NCBI RefSeq assembly: GCF_019970065.1
Contig: NZ_JAHXYH010000001.1
Span: forward strand, 186,001-250,000
Reading direction: 5' to 3'
Source of the DNA: Chryseobacterium sp. OSA05B
GTDB lineage: Bacteria; Bacteroidota; Bacteroidia; Flavobacteriales; Weeksellaceae
Length of the DNA stretch: 64,000 nt
Part shown: positions 56,660 through 64,000 of the stretch, piece after piece
How the letters are laid out: each line of letters begins with the position of its first letter
Position numbering within the stretch: the first letter of the stretch is position 1
Position numbers and translations under genes: made by a program
Notes under the pieces: model-generated
Seen by the model: only the letters and a program-made list of their open reading frames with translations
Told to the model about the DNA's origin: nothing
Database searches by the model: none

Positions 56660-57223
56660 TTAGTATTCAAAATATTGCCCGGACCATTGTTCAAATTGTT
56701 CCTTATACCTCTCCTGAGCAGTTTTGATGAGTTCATCCGGTTCTTCAATCTGAGCTAAGCCGTAATCCCCTGCCATCCATTTCAGATACTCACCGAGATC
56801 TTCACTTTCTTCATAATCATCTTCATCCCTGTAAAAATACGCTGTATCAAAATCTACTGAAATTTCAGTATCGTAAGTGAGCAAATGAAGCAGCTGCAGG
56901 ATATTTTCAGCAACAATATGAACACCGCCTTCGTCTCCAAATACCACAATAGGCATTTGGTTTAAAGTTTTACCTGTTCCGTCATTCCAAATTGCATAAA
57001 ATGAACCTGAGCCATTCGCCTGGGCAATAGGAAATAACCTGCTTAAAAAATTCTCATCTTCGCTCCAGCTCTTTAATCCGGATTTATCATCGATCAAAAC
57101 ACCAAAACCCTGGCTATAGTTTTCTCCGGAAGATATATGGTTTTGGAAATAGATCAGTTTTTCCAGTTCAACAGGAATTTCTTTTAATCCTAAGTTTTCT
57201 TTAAATTCTGTGCTATCGATCAT
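56660..57223 (-). CDS. SUKH-like (SMI1/KNR4-like) protein, possible immunity protein
   Basis: 187 residues from ATG 57223. The TTG at 57250 adds nine residues. An LGLKEIPVELEKLIYFQN start and a SFYAIWNDGTGKTLNQMPIV, VFGDEGGVHIVAEN core resemble the SUKH order of an N-terminal helix, a strand with W/G residues and an acidic C-terminus (RDEDDYEESEDLGEYLKW). SUKH proteins are common immunity factors against polymorphic and T6SS toxins, which would suit the VgrG locus 4 kb away. The family call is by eye and weaker than the gene call. Confidence 0.6.
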   Translation of the reverse strand: MIDSTEFKENLGLKEIPVELEKLIYFQNHISSGENYSQGFGVLIDDKSGLKSWSEDENFLSRLFPIAQANGSGSFYAIWNDGTGKTLNQMPIVVFGDEGGVHIVAENILQLLHLLTYDTEISVDFDTAYFYRDEDDYEESEDLGEYLKWMAGDYGLAQIEEPDELIKTAQERYKEQFEQWSGQYFEY

Positions 57224-57242
57224 CGTGAATAAAGATTTATAA

Positions 57243-57488
57243 TTAGACAAAAATAACAGTTATTTTATTCCATTTTTTGTCCGGGCTAAAAATATTTTCT
57301 GTTTCATCAGGTATTTCAATGATGATTTCGAAGCTATGGATAAACGGTTTGAACATCATCAGGCACCTATCATTTCCCTTTAATCCGTAAAATATCATGT
57401 CTTGTATTATGAAAAACAATGACCTGTTGTTTTCCAGCGATTTATACTGAAAACAAATTGCACATCTTTTTATCTGTGTAAAGTTCAA
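57243..57488 (-). CDS. Small hypothetical protein (81 aa)
   Basis: Starts MNFTQIKRCAICFQYKSLEN and has a MIFYGLKGNDRCLMMFKPFI segment and an EIPDETENIFSPDKKWNKIT end. Composition is protein-like, but it is short and its upstream part may be chance. It ends 20 bases before the start of the SUKH-like gene and may be the first gene of that unit. It could also be a fragment. Confidence 0.4.
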   Translation of the reverse strand: MNFTQIKRCAICFQYKSLENNRSLFFIIQDMIFYGLKGNDRCLMMFKPFIHSFEIIIEIPDETENIFSPDKKWNKITVIFV

Positions 57489-57605
57489 TTCCCCTATATA
57501 AAAGCCGGTAAATCATTATAAATGAAATCAATGAAAGGCTTAAAACATCCTTATGGCATACATAATATGGAAACGACATCACATACGGATATTAAAAAAA
57601 AGTGT

Positions 57606-57613
57606 TACTTTTG
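57606..57613 (+). promoter_or_regulatory. Perfect Bacteroidota -7 box
   Basis: TACTTTTG matches TAnnTTTG, 77 bases before ATG 57691. The 5' leader would be about 70 bases. No clear -33 element. Confidence 0.4.
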
Positions 57614-57690
57614 CTTAAGAAATAAATGTTTTTCGCATTTTTATTATTAGTTTTAATCCACCAATTTATAAAACATTAAAATCCCTCCAC

Positions 57691-58260
57691 ATGAGAAAAA
57701 TAATTCTACTCATTACATGTATGTTCGGCGTTTCAGTTTTCTCACAGATCAAAGTGTTGAAAAACGAAAGCCTGGTGGAAATTGGCAAAGATAATTCCGT
57801 AGGTTTATATAAAAAAGAGGATAAATTTACCATCAACTATCAGGATCTCAATACCAGTAACCTGAATACCATCAGATCTTTTTCATTCCAGAATATGGAC
57901 GGAGATGTCTCCGGTCTGTACAAACTGATCATGGACGGTTTCACAACAACTCCGGACGAAAACATCATCCTGGAACTTCCCAATGACATTATTGAACTTC
58001 ATTATGAAAAAAACTACGGCCAGCCGACCGTTCAGTTTATCCAGTATATCAATAAAAATCGTAAATACGTTGGAAAATCCCAGTTTTTAAATAAAAAACA
58101 AGTGGAGAAAGTATTCGGCAGAGTCAATGGAAAATATGCCATGTATGAAAAGCCGGCTACCATCAACCATATCAATGGTACCAAGGCGGGTTCCAGCCAG
58201 GCATCTACTGCTGCACCCTCTTCAAATGGTAACAGCAAAAACAAAAAATCAAAGAAATAA
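57691..58260 (+). CDS. Hypothetical secreted protein
   Basis: 189 residues with a signal peptide (VSVFSQ near 19). The mature domain is mixed (IKVLKNESLVEIGKDNSVGL, YQDLNTSNLNTIRSFSFQN, DIIELHYEKNYGQPTVQFIQ) and ends in a Ser/Ala/Lys-rich tail (STAAPSSNGNSKNKKSKK). No T9SS domain. No family recognised. A clean terminator follows and a separate promoter box precedes the ABC ATPase, so it is its own transcript. Confidence 0.78.
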   Translation: MRKIILLITCMFGVSVFSQIKVLKNESLVEIGKDNSVGLYKKEDKFTINYQDLNTSNLNTIRSFSFQNMDGDVSGLYKLIMDGFTTTPDENIILELPNDIIELHYEKNYGQPTVQFIQYINKNRKYVGKSQFLNKKQVEKVFGRVNGKYAMYEKPATINHINGTKAGSSQASTAAPSSNGNSKNKKSKK

Positions 58261-58283
58261 TCGTATTTTTTTCAATATTACTG

Positions 58284-58310
58284 AACTCATTCACCCGAAT
58301 GAGTTTTTTA
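58284..58310 (+). terminator. Rho-independent terminator
   Basis: AACTCATTC pairs perfectly with GAATGAGTT around ACCC, followed by TTTTA. It starts 24 bases after the secreted-protein stop. Confidence 0.88.
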
Positions 58311-58314
58311 TTTT

Positions 58315-58322
58315 TACTTTTG
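58315..58322 (+). promoter_or_regulatory. Perfect Bacteroidota -7 box for the ABC gene
   Basis: TACTTTTG matches TAnnTTTG and lies right after the terminator, 19 bases before ATG 58342. Confidence 0.45.
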
Positions 58323-58341
58323 CAGAAAGACATTAAGAATT

Positions 58342-59043
58342 ATGCCGCTTCAGATAATCAATTTAACCAAAAAGTTTGGAGAACAGACTGCCCTAGACAA
58401 CATCAATATTTCTATTGATAAAAATGAAATCATCGGCCTTCTCGGTCCAAACGGAGCAGGGAAATCCACGCTGATGAAATCTATCGTCGGAGCACTGAAA
58501 ATTGATCAGGGCGAAATCATCTTTAACGGAATGAATATTTCCGAAAACGAGATTGAAAGCAAGAAAAAAATAGGTTTCCTTCCCGAAAACAATCCCCTGT
58601 ATCTGGAAATGTACGTCCGAGAATATCTTCAGTTTGTGGCCAACATTCACAAAATATCAGCAGCCAGAGTAGATGAAGTGATTGAACTGGTGGGAATCAC
58701 TCCTGAAAAATCAAAAAAGATAGGTCAGCTTTCAAAAGGATACAAACAGAGAGTCGGACTTGCACAGGCCATCATTCACCAGCCAGACCTATTGATTCTG
58801 GACGAACCTACCAACGGACTGGATCCAAACCAGATCATTGAGATCAGAAATGTAGTAAAAGAGATCGGGCAACAGAAAACAGTTCTTCTGTCTACCCATA
58901 TTATGCAGGAGGTGGAAGCACTATGCTCCCGTGTCATTCTAATTCATAAAGGAAACATCCTTCAGGACTGCCCTATCGACGAATTTAAAGGTCGATTTAA
59001 CAGTCTGGAAGAAGCTTTTGCAAGCTACACCGCCGTTTCTTAA
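58342..59043 (+). CDS. ABC transporter ATP-binding protein (GldA-like)
   Basis: 233 residues of one nucleotide-binding domain: Walker A GPNGAGKST, Q-loop IGFLPENNPLYLEMYVREYL, signature QLSKGYKQRVGLAQA (a LSKG variant), Walker B LLILDEPTNGLD and the switch His LLSTHIMQEVEALC. The NPLY.EMYVREYL segment and IGQLSKGYKQRVGLA are the style of GldA, the ATPase of the flavobacterial gliding ABC complex. At 233 residues it is shorter than the roughly 300 I would expect of GldA, and no permease is beside it, so I withhold the symbol. It is co-transcribed with the next gene (8 bases). Confidence 0.88.
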   Translation: MPLQIINLTKKFGEQTALDNINISIDKNEIIGLLGPNGAGKSTLMKSIVGALKIDQGEIIFNGMNISENEIESKKKIGFLPENNPLYLEMYVREYLQFVANIHKISAARVDEVIELVGITPEKSKKIGQLSKGYKQRVGLAQAIIHQPDLLILDEPTNGLDPNQIIEIRNVVKEIGQQKTVLLSTHIMQEVEALCSRVILIHKGNILQDCPIDEFKGRFNSLEEAFASYTAVS

Positions 59044-59051
59044 TTCATTCC

Positions 59052-60089
59052 ATGGAAATACACATCACTCACGGACAGGGCATTATCAAAGCTCTGTACG
59101 ATGGTTTTGCTACCTGCTTAATCATCAGACGTCCTGTGGCCATAAACTGGCCGGACTCCCGTGGAAGTATGGGTGAATACTATGCCGTGTCTGAACTTTC
59201 TGAACAGGAAAAAATAACATTTGCGGACAGCCTTAATAAGGCACTTACCGAAGGAACAGAAGCTGAAATCATGACGGGTATTGAGGATTTTCTTAAGCTT
59301 TTTGAAAATGGTACCTATCAGGTCAATCTGGGTAAGATTCCGCACGATAATTCCAATTTTTACATGAGCAGATCTTTACCTGCTGATGAGAATACGAATG
59401 ACCAGAAATTTTCCGGCTGGTTCTACCCATTTGATGATTTTAATTATCTGTATACGCTGGAAAGTAAAAGCATTGATCCTGAAAGAACGGAATATTACAT
59501 CGATCTGATCAGAAAAGGAGGCCGCCCAAAACCTGTGATATTTTACAGCCTATTCCATTTGGATCCGATGCTGAGCTGTGCTTTTGTACTGGACGGGCAT
59601 CATAAAATTGAAGCTTATATCCGTCTGAAAATGGACATTCCTGCCGTCTTTATTGTAAAAGACAATAGTGATTACAGCCCTGTTTCAGAAATCATGCATG
59701 GAGCTCTCCATCTGCTTCAGGATGTAGAGTTTGAACATCTTTTCCAAAACAACGATGACAATCTGCCTCATATCAATTTCCTTAATGATGAAGTCCTGAC
59801 TTATGCTTTGGACAAAATACTAAGAGAGTCGGAAAGAATTGATGTCCCCGTCATTGAAGTTCTGATCAGGCATCATCAATCAGGAATGCCGGAGGACAGG
59901 ATATGGCTTAACAAACGTCTTGAGTCTTTAGCGGAAAATGTACACCTCAGCTTTTTTAATTTCAGAAAAGGCCTGAACGTTTATTTCCCTAAATACATTG
60001 AAGATTATAAAGCCGATGCCTGGTTTCTGAAAACCCTCAGAAACACTATCGAACTGAATACCTGGATCTATGAAACCGTCTTGAGATAA
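59052..60089 (+). CDS. Orphan protein with a ParB-fold-like DGHH segment
   Basis: 345 soluble residues. A central FVLDGHHKIEAYIRLKMDIP stretch (about 178-197) resembles the DG(H/N)(H/R)R segment of ParB/sulfiredoxin-like nucleotide-binding folds. The N-terminus (HITHGQGIIKALYDGFATCL) and the helical C-terminus (about 260-345) are unlike ParB. It follows the ABC ATPase by 8 bases, so it may be functionally linked to it. Function unknown. Confidence 0.72.
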   Translation: MEIHITHGQGIIKALYDGFATCLIIRRPVAINWPDSRGSMGEYYAVSELSEQEKITFADSLNKALTEGTEAEIMTGIEDFLKLFENGTYQVNLGKIPHDNSNFYMSRSLPADENTNDQKFSGWFYPFDDFNYLYTLESKSIDPERTEYYIDLIRKGGRPKPVIFYSLFHLDPMLSCAFVLDGHHKIEAYIRLKMDIPAVFIVKDNSDYSPVSEIMHGALHLLQDVEFEHLFQNNDDNLPHINFLNDEVLTYALDKILRESERIDVPVIEVLIRHHQSGMPEDRIWLNKRLESLAENVHLSFFNFRKGLNVYFPKYIEDYKADAWFLKTLRNTIELNTWIYETVLR

Positions 60090-60146
60090 CCATCAAATGG
60101 CTTCATATTTGATAGGGTTTACATCTAACCAATAACTCAATATACA

Positions 60147-60593
60147 ATGATCAAACCGATTTTATTAGGAGCCTTCTGCATCACTCAGTTTTCTTTAGCT
60201 TATGCAGCCGAAAAACCAACAATAACCACTCAACCGATCTATCTTTCCAATGAGGTGCAGCCTTTCCAGAAAGTACCCAAAACAGTGATCATCAAAACGA
60301 AAAAGTTTAAGATCAGAATCGACAAACAACCCAACGGAAAATACCTTTACCAATCCTGGGCAGCCAATGCCAAAATCACTTCAAAACCGAGCATGATCAT
60401 CAGCGACGGAGAATTGATCCCAGACGGTTCCGGAGGAAATTATTATTTCAGCTTTGTCAATGAAGGCTACAGCTATCAGGTTTGGAGAAATTATCTTACG
60501 GATTCAGCTTCCAAAGCGCCTTATACTCTGACTGTAAGCGACGAAAATGACCGTGAAATCGTACGTCAGGATGCATTTGTGGTTAAACAGTAA
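60147..60593 (+). CDS. Hypothetical secreted protein
   Basis: 148 residues with a signal peptide (SLAYAAE near 21). A basic strand (KTVIIKTKKFKIRIDKQPNG), then KYLYQSWAANAKITSKPSMI, SDGELIPDGSGGNYYFSFVN and a short all-beta finish (YTLTVSDENDREIVRQDAFV). The order suggests a small beta-sandwich, probably periplasmic. It follows the ATPase/ParB-like pair by 57 bases. No family recognised. Confidence 0.75.
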   Translation: MIKPILLGAFCITQFSLAYAAEKPTITTQPIYLSNEVQPFQKVPKTVIIKTKKFKIRIDKQPNGKYLYQSWAANAKITSKPSMIISDGELIPDGSGGNYYFSFVNEGYSYQVWRNYLTDSASKAPYTLTVSDENDREIVRQDAFVVKQ

Positions 60594-60716
60594 TTGACCG
60601 GCCGACAAATATTATATTTTTCATAAAGTATCGTAGTTTTACTACAATTTTTCAAGTTTTACCCTTAATATTTTTTCAAAGGGTATAATATTTCTATATT
60701 TATTGAAATAACACCA

Positions 60717-62648
60717 ATGAAAAAAAGTACTTCAAACTCTGAGAAAATTTCGGAGAACGATATTTCAGGCATCAACCGTGTCGTACGTTTGGATATTGTG
60801 ATAGAAGGCCAGATTATCAAGCATTTTAAACACTTCCGGTTACAGCAGAGTGCCAAAAAACACCATGAATTTGAATTGATCCTGGCTCATGATTCTCTGG
60901 GAAAAGCTCAGAATCACAACCTTTTAGAGAGTCAAAAATTCTTGGGCCAGCGTTTAACCGTAACCTTCAGGTATAAAGATTCGGAAAATGAAAGTCCGGA
61001 GCGTAGTTTTGTAGGCCTTATTACAACCGTGGCTTTCAGCCAGGACAAAATGAGTCTTGGAAATATTATTTTAAAAGGAAAAAGTCCTACCATTTTAATG
61101 GATGCTGCACCCCATACACAGAGTTTTGGAGGAAGTCAGTCCGTTAATACGGGAATTATCGCTGAACGTGTCATTAAAGAAACGTTGGGATCCGGCAAAT
61201 TTGATTTTAAGGTAAACAGCCAGAATAAAAGCTATATAAATTACAGTGCCCAGTATAATGAAACTCATTATAATTATCTGGCACGAATAGCTGAATCCTA
61301 TGGAGAACAGTTCTATTATGATGGATATGTTCTCCATTTTGGAAGTCTTCCTGCAGCGGAGAAACCCATACCTCTCGTTTACGGAAGTAATGTAACGAAT
61401 GTACAGGTTGAAATGAACGCGGTGCATACCAAGCCTCAGTTTTTCGGATATGACAGCAGCAGTCACGCGAAGATGTTAAGTACTTCTACAAGTGTCAAAC
61501 ATCTGGGTGAGCTTGCTTCGAAAGCCTATCAGTTAAACGACGGTATATTTACCAGTCAGTCTTTAACCCCCGCTCCTATCAATGCCAATATTTCCATCGA
61601 TGTGGACCAGTCTCAGAAAAGTGCGGCCGGCAATGCTGCTGTAGAGGTATTTACTGTTTCCGGTGATACTACGGTTCCTTTTTTATATCCGGGATGTACT
61701 GCAGATATTCAGATGAGAAAACCGGATACGAATGAGACTTCACACTTTACCAAATTAATGATCACAGAGACCATTCATGAAGTGGATGCAAGAGGATATT
61801 ATACAGGTTCATTTGAAGCCATTGCTGAAGGAACAGGTTTTATGCCCAGACATGAATTTAAAATACCGAATGCAGAACCTCAGATTGCAACCGTAATTTC
61901 CAATACAGACCCTCTGAATCAGGGGCGTATACAGGTGCAGTTTGACTGGCAACAGAACAATACCACCCACTTTATCAGAATGATGAGCCCCGACGCCGGA
62001 GGTACAGATCAGATCACTCAGAACAGAGGATTTGTAGCTGTTCCCGAAGTGGGAGACCAGGTGATGGTAGGTTTTGAATACCACCATCCCGATTTTCCTT
62101 TCGCTATGGGAGGAATGTTTCATGGTAAAGTAGGTTTAGGCGGCGGAATAGACAATCATGTTAAATCAATTCAGACCCGAAGCGGAAATAAAGTGATCTT
62201 CAATGATACTGAAGGCAGCATCTTTATTGAGGACCCAAGCGGCAATTCCTATCTTATGGATGGCAAGGGCAATATTACCGTGACTGCACCAAAAAATATG
62301 ACCTTCATAGCCGGAGAAAATCTGATGATCAGTGTAGGTCAGAATATGAGTACGACAGTAGGTGCCGATCAAAGCAATATTGTCGGTATGAACAAATCAG
62401 AATCCGTGACCATGAATGACACTCAAAGTGTCGGCGCTATGAAAATAACCTCTGTAATTGGTGATGCCAGCATGATGATCAGTGGAAAACTGACTGAGAT
62501 TATCGATGGGGATGTGCAAAGCGAGGTAAAAAAAGAAAGAAAAGAATATGCAGCAGAGGTAGAACATTCTTCAAATGAAGGTACGATCCACCAAAATGCC
62601 AAAGTTGAAGTAAAAAATAACAGCGGCGAAAAGAGCAGTAACTTTTAA
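60717..62648 (+). CDS. VgrG-like T6SS spike protein
   Basis: 643 residues. Residues about 20-380 are the gp27-like base (VVRLDIVIEGQIIKHFKHFR, then YNYLARIAESYGEQFYYDGY). The gp5-like OB domain is near 390-480 (TDPLNQGRIQVQFDWQQN, PEVGDQVMVGFEYHHPDFPF, AMGGMFHG). The C-terminal ~150 residues form the beta-helix spike with short repeats (NMSTTVGADQSNIVGMNKSE, SVTMNDTQSVGAMKITSVIG) and a charged tail that may carry cargo. Type and partners indicate the Bacteroidota T6SS (subtype iii). The next gene is 12 bases downstream. The other T6SS core genes are not in this window. Confidence 0.92.
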   Translation: MKKSTSNSEKISENDISGINRVVRLDIVIEGQIIKHFKHFRLQQSAKKHHEFELILAHDSLGKAQNHNLLESQKFLGQRLTVTFRYKDSENESPERSFVGLITTVAFSQDKMSLGNIILKGKSPTILMDAAPHTQSFGGSQSVNTGIIAERVIKETLGSGKFDFKVNSQNKSYINYSAQYNETHYNYLARIAESYGEQFYYDGYVLHFGSLPAAEKPIPLVYGSNVTNVQVEMNAVHTKPQFFGYDSSSHAKMLSTSTSVKHLGELASKAYQLNDGIFTSQSLTPAPINANISIDVDQSQKSAAGNAAVEVFTVSGDTTVPFLYPGCTADIQMRKPDTNETSHFTKLMITETIHEVDARGYYTGSFEAIAEGTGFMPRHEFKIPNAEPQIATVISNTDPLNQGRIQVQFDWQQNNTTHFIRMMSPDAGGTDQITQNRGFVAVPEVGDQVMVGFEYHHPDFPFAMGGMFHGKVGLGGGIDNHVKSIQTRSGNKVIFNDTEGSIFIEDPSGNSYLMDGKGNITVTAPKNMTFIAGENLMISVGQNMSTTVGADQSNIVGMNKSESVTMNDTQSVGAMKITSVIGDASMMISGKLTEIIDGDVQSEVKKERKEYAAEVEHSSNEGTIHQNAKVEVKNNSGEKSSNF

Positions 62649-62660
62649 AATGATTGGGCT

Positions 62661-64000
62661 ATGAGCAGAACACGCATTGTAAAAGGTAAACTCACTAAGG
62701 TGACTCATCAGGATCACTTTATATATTCAAGAGGTTCTATTATCAATAACGGAGCAACAAAAGTCATACAGACCGGAAAAGACAACGGTGTTTTATATGG
62801 TAAACCGGATTTTCCCGATTTAGTGTATGAGCCAACAGAATACAAATTAAAAAGTGTACTCGCTCACGAGCAGTTAAAAAATACAGCAAAGGAATTGTCA
62901 GAAATGACTTTTATACTCCTTATGCTGCAGATTTATGGTGAACAGATTGAAGTTGAAGCCATAGGAAAGCTTTACAAGGATTTATGTGATGATAAACTGG
63001 AACCTCCTGAAATTATAGTCACAAAAAGTCCAATTAAAAATTACAAAGCCAATTATACCAATAAACGAAAAAAAATACTGGTCAGTAAGGGATTCCTGGA
63101 AGAAGCCATTAAAGATAATGAGGTAAAAGCTCAGTTAATGGTGGCTTTACTGGAAGAGTACGGACATCATATTGATAATCTCCTGCGTACGGATTATGCC
63201 GTAAACGGAAAAGAAGATAAAGATATCATAGATGAAGGGGCCAAGTTTGCCTATTACTTTTTAACCGTTGATTTTGCCAATACTCCGAAACTGGATTTTG
63301 CCGAAGCTGAAACACCGGAATATACAGGACCACTGGTTTTAGACCTTGGAAAAGAGAGCCAGGATTTATCCAAATATGCCAATCAGGAGCAATGGTATGA
63401 TGATGATCCCAATGAAGATGATGTAGAGAATTTCGGATTTGGATTTGCCCACGGTACCCATGGAGGAATTGAAATGGAAGCCTTGGCTAAAACCAATATT
63501 TTCACAGAAAGTGAAGTACTGCAAATATATTACGGTAATTGGTTAAGAGATGTTTCTCAGGTTCTGGTACCTTTTACCATTCGTTTTACCAAGGCAGTAA
63601 GAGACAAAGTAGAAAATCATAATAAGCAGACCAAAGGCAAAACTCAGCATATTAAAGCAGGAAATACCGCAAAATTTTCTCATGAAGGCTGGGTAGAGCT
63701 TATAGAACTTTTTGCAGCCAAAGAATTTATTTATACCAAAGGTGGAACCGGTATTAAGACGGAAAATTACGTAAAGCATCTTGAGCGCTTCAGGAAAACC
63801 TATGGACAGCTTAACAAAGACATTTTAGGTATTTACCGTCCCGAGGAACACATTGATAACCCCAGAGGATTGGAAAGAGAACACCAGTCGGTTTATGATG
63901 AAACCCGTGTCAAAAGAGAAATTCCCGGAGGTACAGAGGATATTAGCTTCTATATCGGGGAAAGTGAAGAATGCTTTAGGGTGAACAGTTTTGGTCAGAA
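62661..64000 (+). CDS. HET-C-like protein, probable VgrG cargo (runs off the window)
   Basis: Partial: 446 codons visible with no stop. Residues 1-160 are unassigned. EEYGHHID (165-172) resembles the EExGHxxD motif of some metalloprotease-like domains. An H-G-T-H-G-G-I-E segment (His264, His267) then GNWLRDVSQ (292-300) match the HG.I and GNWLRD.SQ signatures I associate with HET-C-related proteins, whose fungal members act in heterokaryon incompatibility and which occur in bacteria as toxins. It lies 12 bases after VgrG, so it is probably the spike's effector. No PAAR domain is visible in the part shown. Confidence 0.72.
   Translation, partial: MSRTRIVKGKLTKVTHQDHFIYSRGSIINNGATKVIQTGKDNGVLYGKPDFPDLVYEPTEYKLKSVLAHEQLKNTAKELSEMTFILLMLQIYGEQIEVEAIGKLYKDLCDDKLEPPEIIVTKSPIKNYKANYTNKRKKILVSKGFLEEAIKDNEVKAQLMVALLEEYGHHIDNLLRTDYAVNGKEDKDIIDEGAKFAYYFLTVDFANTPKLDFAEAETPEYTGPLVLDLGKESQDLSKYANQEQWYDDDPNEDDVENFGFGFAHGTHGGIEMEALAKTNIFTESEVLQIYYGNWLRDVSQVLVPFTIRFTKAVRDKVENHNKQTKGKTQHIKAGNTAKFSHEGWVELIELFAAKEFIYTKGGTGIKTENYVKHLERFRKTYGQLNKDILGIYRPEEHIDNPRGLEREHQSVYDETRVKREIPGGTEDISFYIGESEECFRVNSFGQ

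Noticed and set aside
58342..59043. Naming the ABC ATPase gldA
   Set aside because: The motifs fit, but the protein is shorter than I expect for GldA and no gliding genes are adjacent.
1..64000. CRISPR array, tRNA, rRNA or complete insertion sequence
   Set aside because: I looked for regular spaced repeats, CCA-type cloverleaf signatures and transposase motifs and found none.

Overview
The window looks like chromosome from a Bacteroidota bacterium of the class Flavobacteriia, most like Chryseobacterium or a close relative. The evidence is an AT-rich sequence, type IX secretion (T9SS) C-terminal sorting domains, a TonB-plug/MG2 outer-membrane protein without a barrel, many SxxC lipoproteins, LytTR and NarL-type two-component pairs, a GldA-like ABC ATPase, -7 boxes of the form TAnnTTTG, and a Bacteroidota-type VgrG. 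No tRNA, rRNA or CRISPR array was recognised.

Layout. 1-8.5 kb: an outer-membrane MG2/plug protein, small secreted proteins, a frameshifted HEPN-like gene with zinc ribbons, and a minus-strand row of four orphan small genes that resemble an immunity or effector accessory locus. 8.0-17.7 kb: a secreted 17-residue-repeat protein and two tandem giant T9SS cargo proteins made of RCC1 seven-blade propellers (2x7 and 4x7 blades) with FnIII linkers. 17.7-18.8 kb: a 1.1 kb stretch without a convincing gene. 18.8-35.5 kb: one plus-strand, visibly GC-richer operon of five genes: two small paralogous beta proteins, a 1217-residue orphan, a DNase I-like (EEP) hydrolase, and a 3626-residue giant with LysM-like modules. 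It ends at a terminator and is the best candidate for an undescribed system. 35.5-43.5 kb: repeat-rich accessory DNA with at least three dispersed repeat families, a truncated membrane gene, GNAT, MORN-repeat and lipoprotein genes.

43.5-58.3 kb: ordinary chromosome with a TPR histidine kinase/LuxR regulator pair, an AraC regulator, a lipoprotein adenosine deaminase, an esterase, an acyltransferase-3, a LytS/LytTR pair, NTF2-like and SUKH-like proteins. 58.3-60.6 kb: an ABC ATPase with a ParB-fold-like orphan and a secreted protein. 60.7-64 kb: VgrG followed by a gene running off the window that carries a HET-C-type signature, probably the T6SS effector carried by this spike.

How the genes work together. 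Most of the window concerns the cell envelope and the outside of the cell: T9SS surface propellers, lipoproteins, a T6SS spike with its cargo, and the giant-protein operon. The two two-component systems and the AraC protein are the visible regulators. Functions given to orphan genes are inference and are marked as such.
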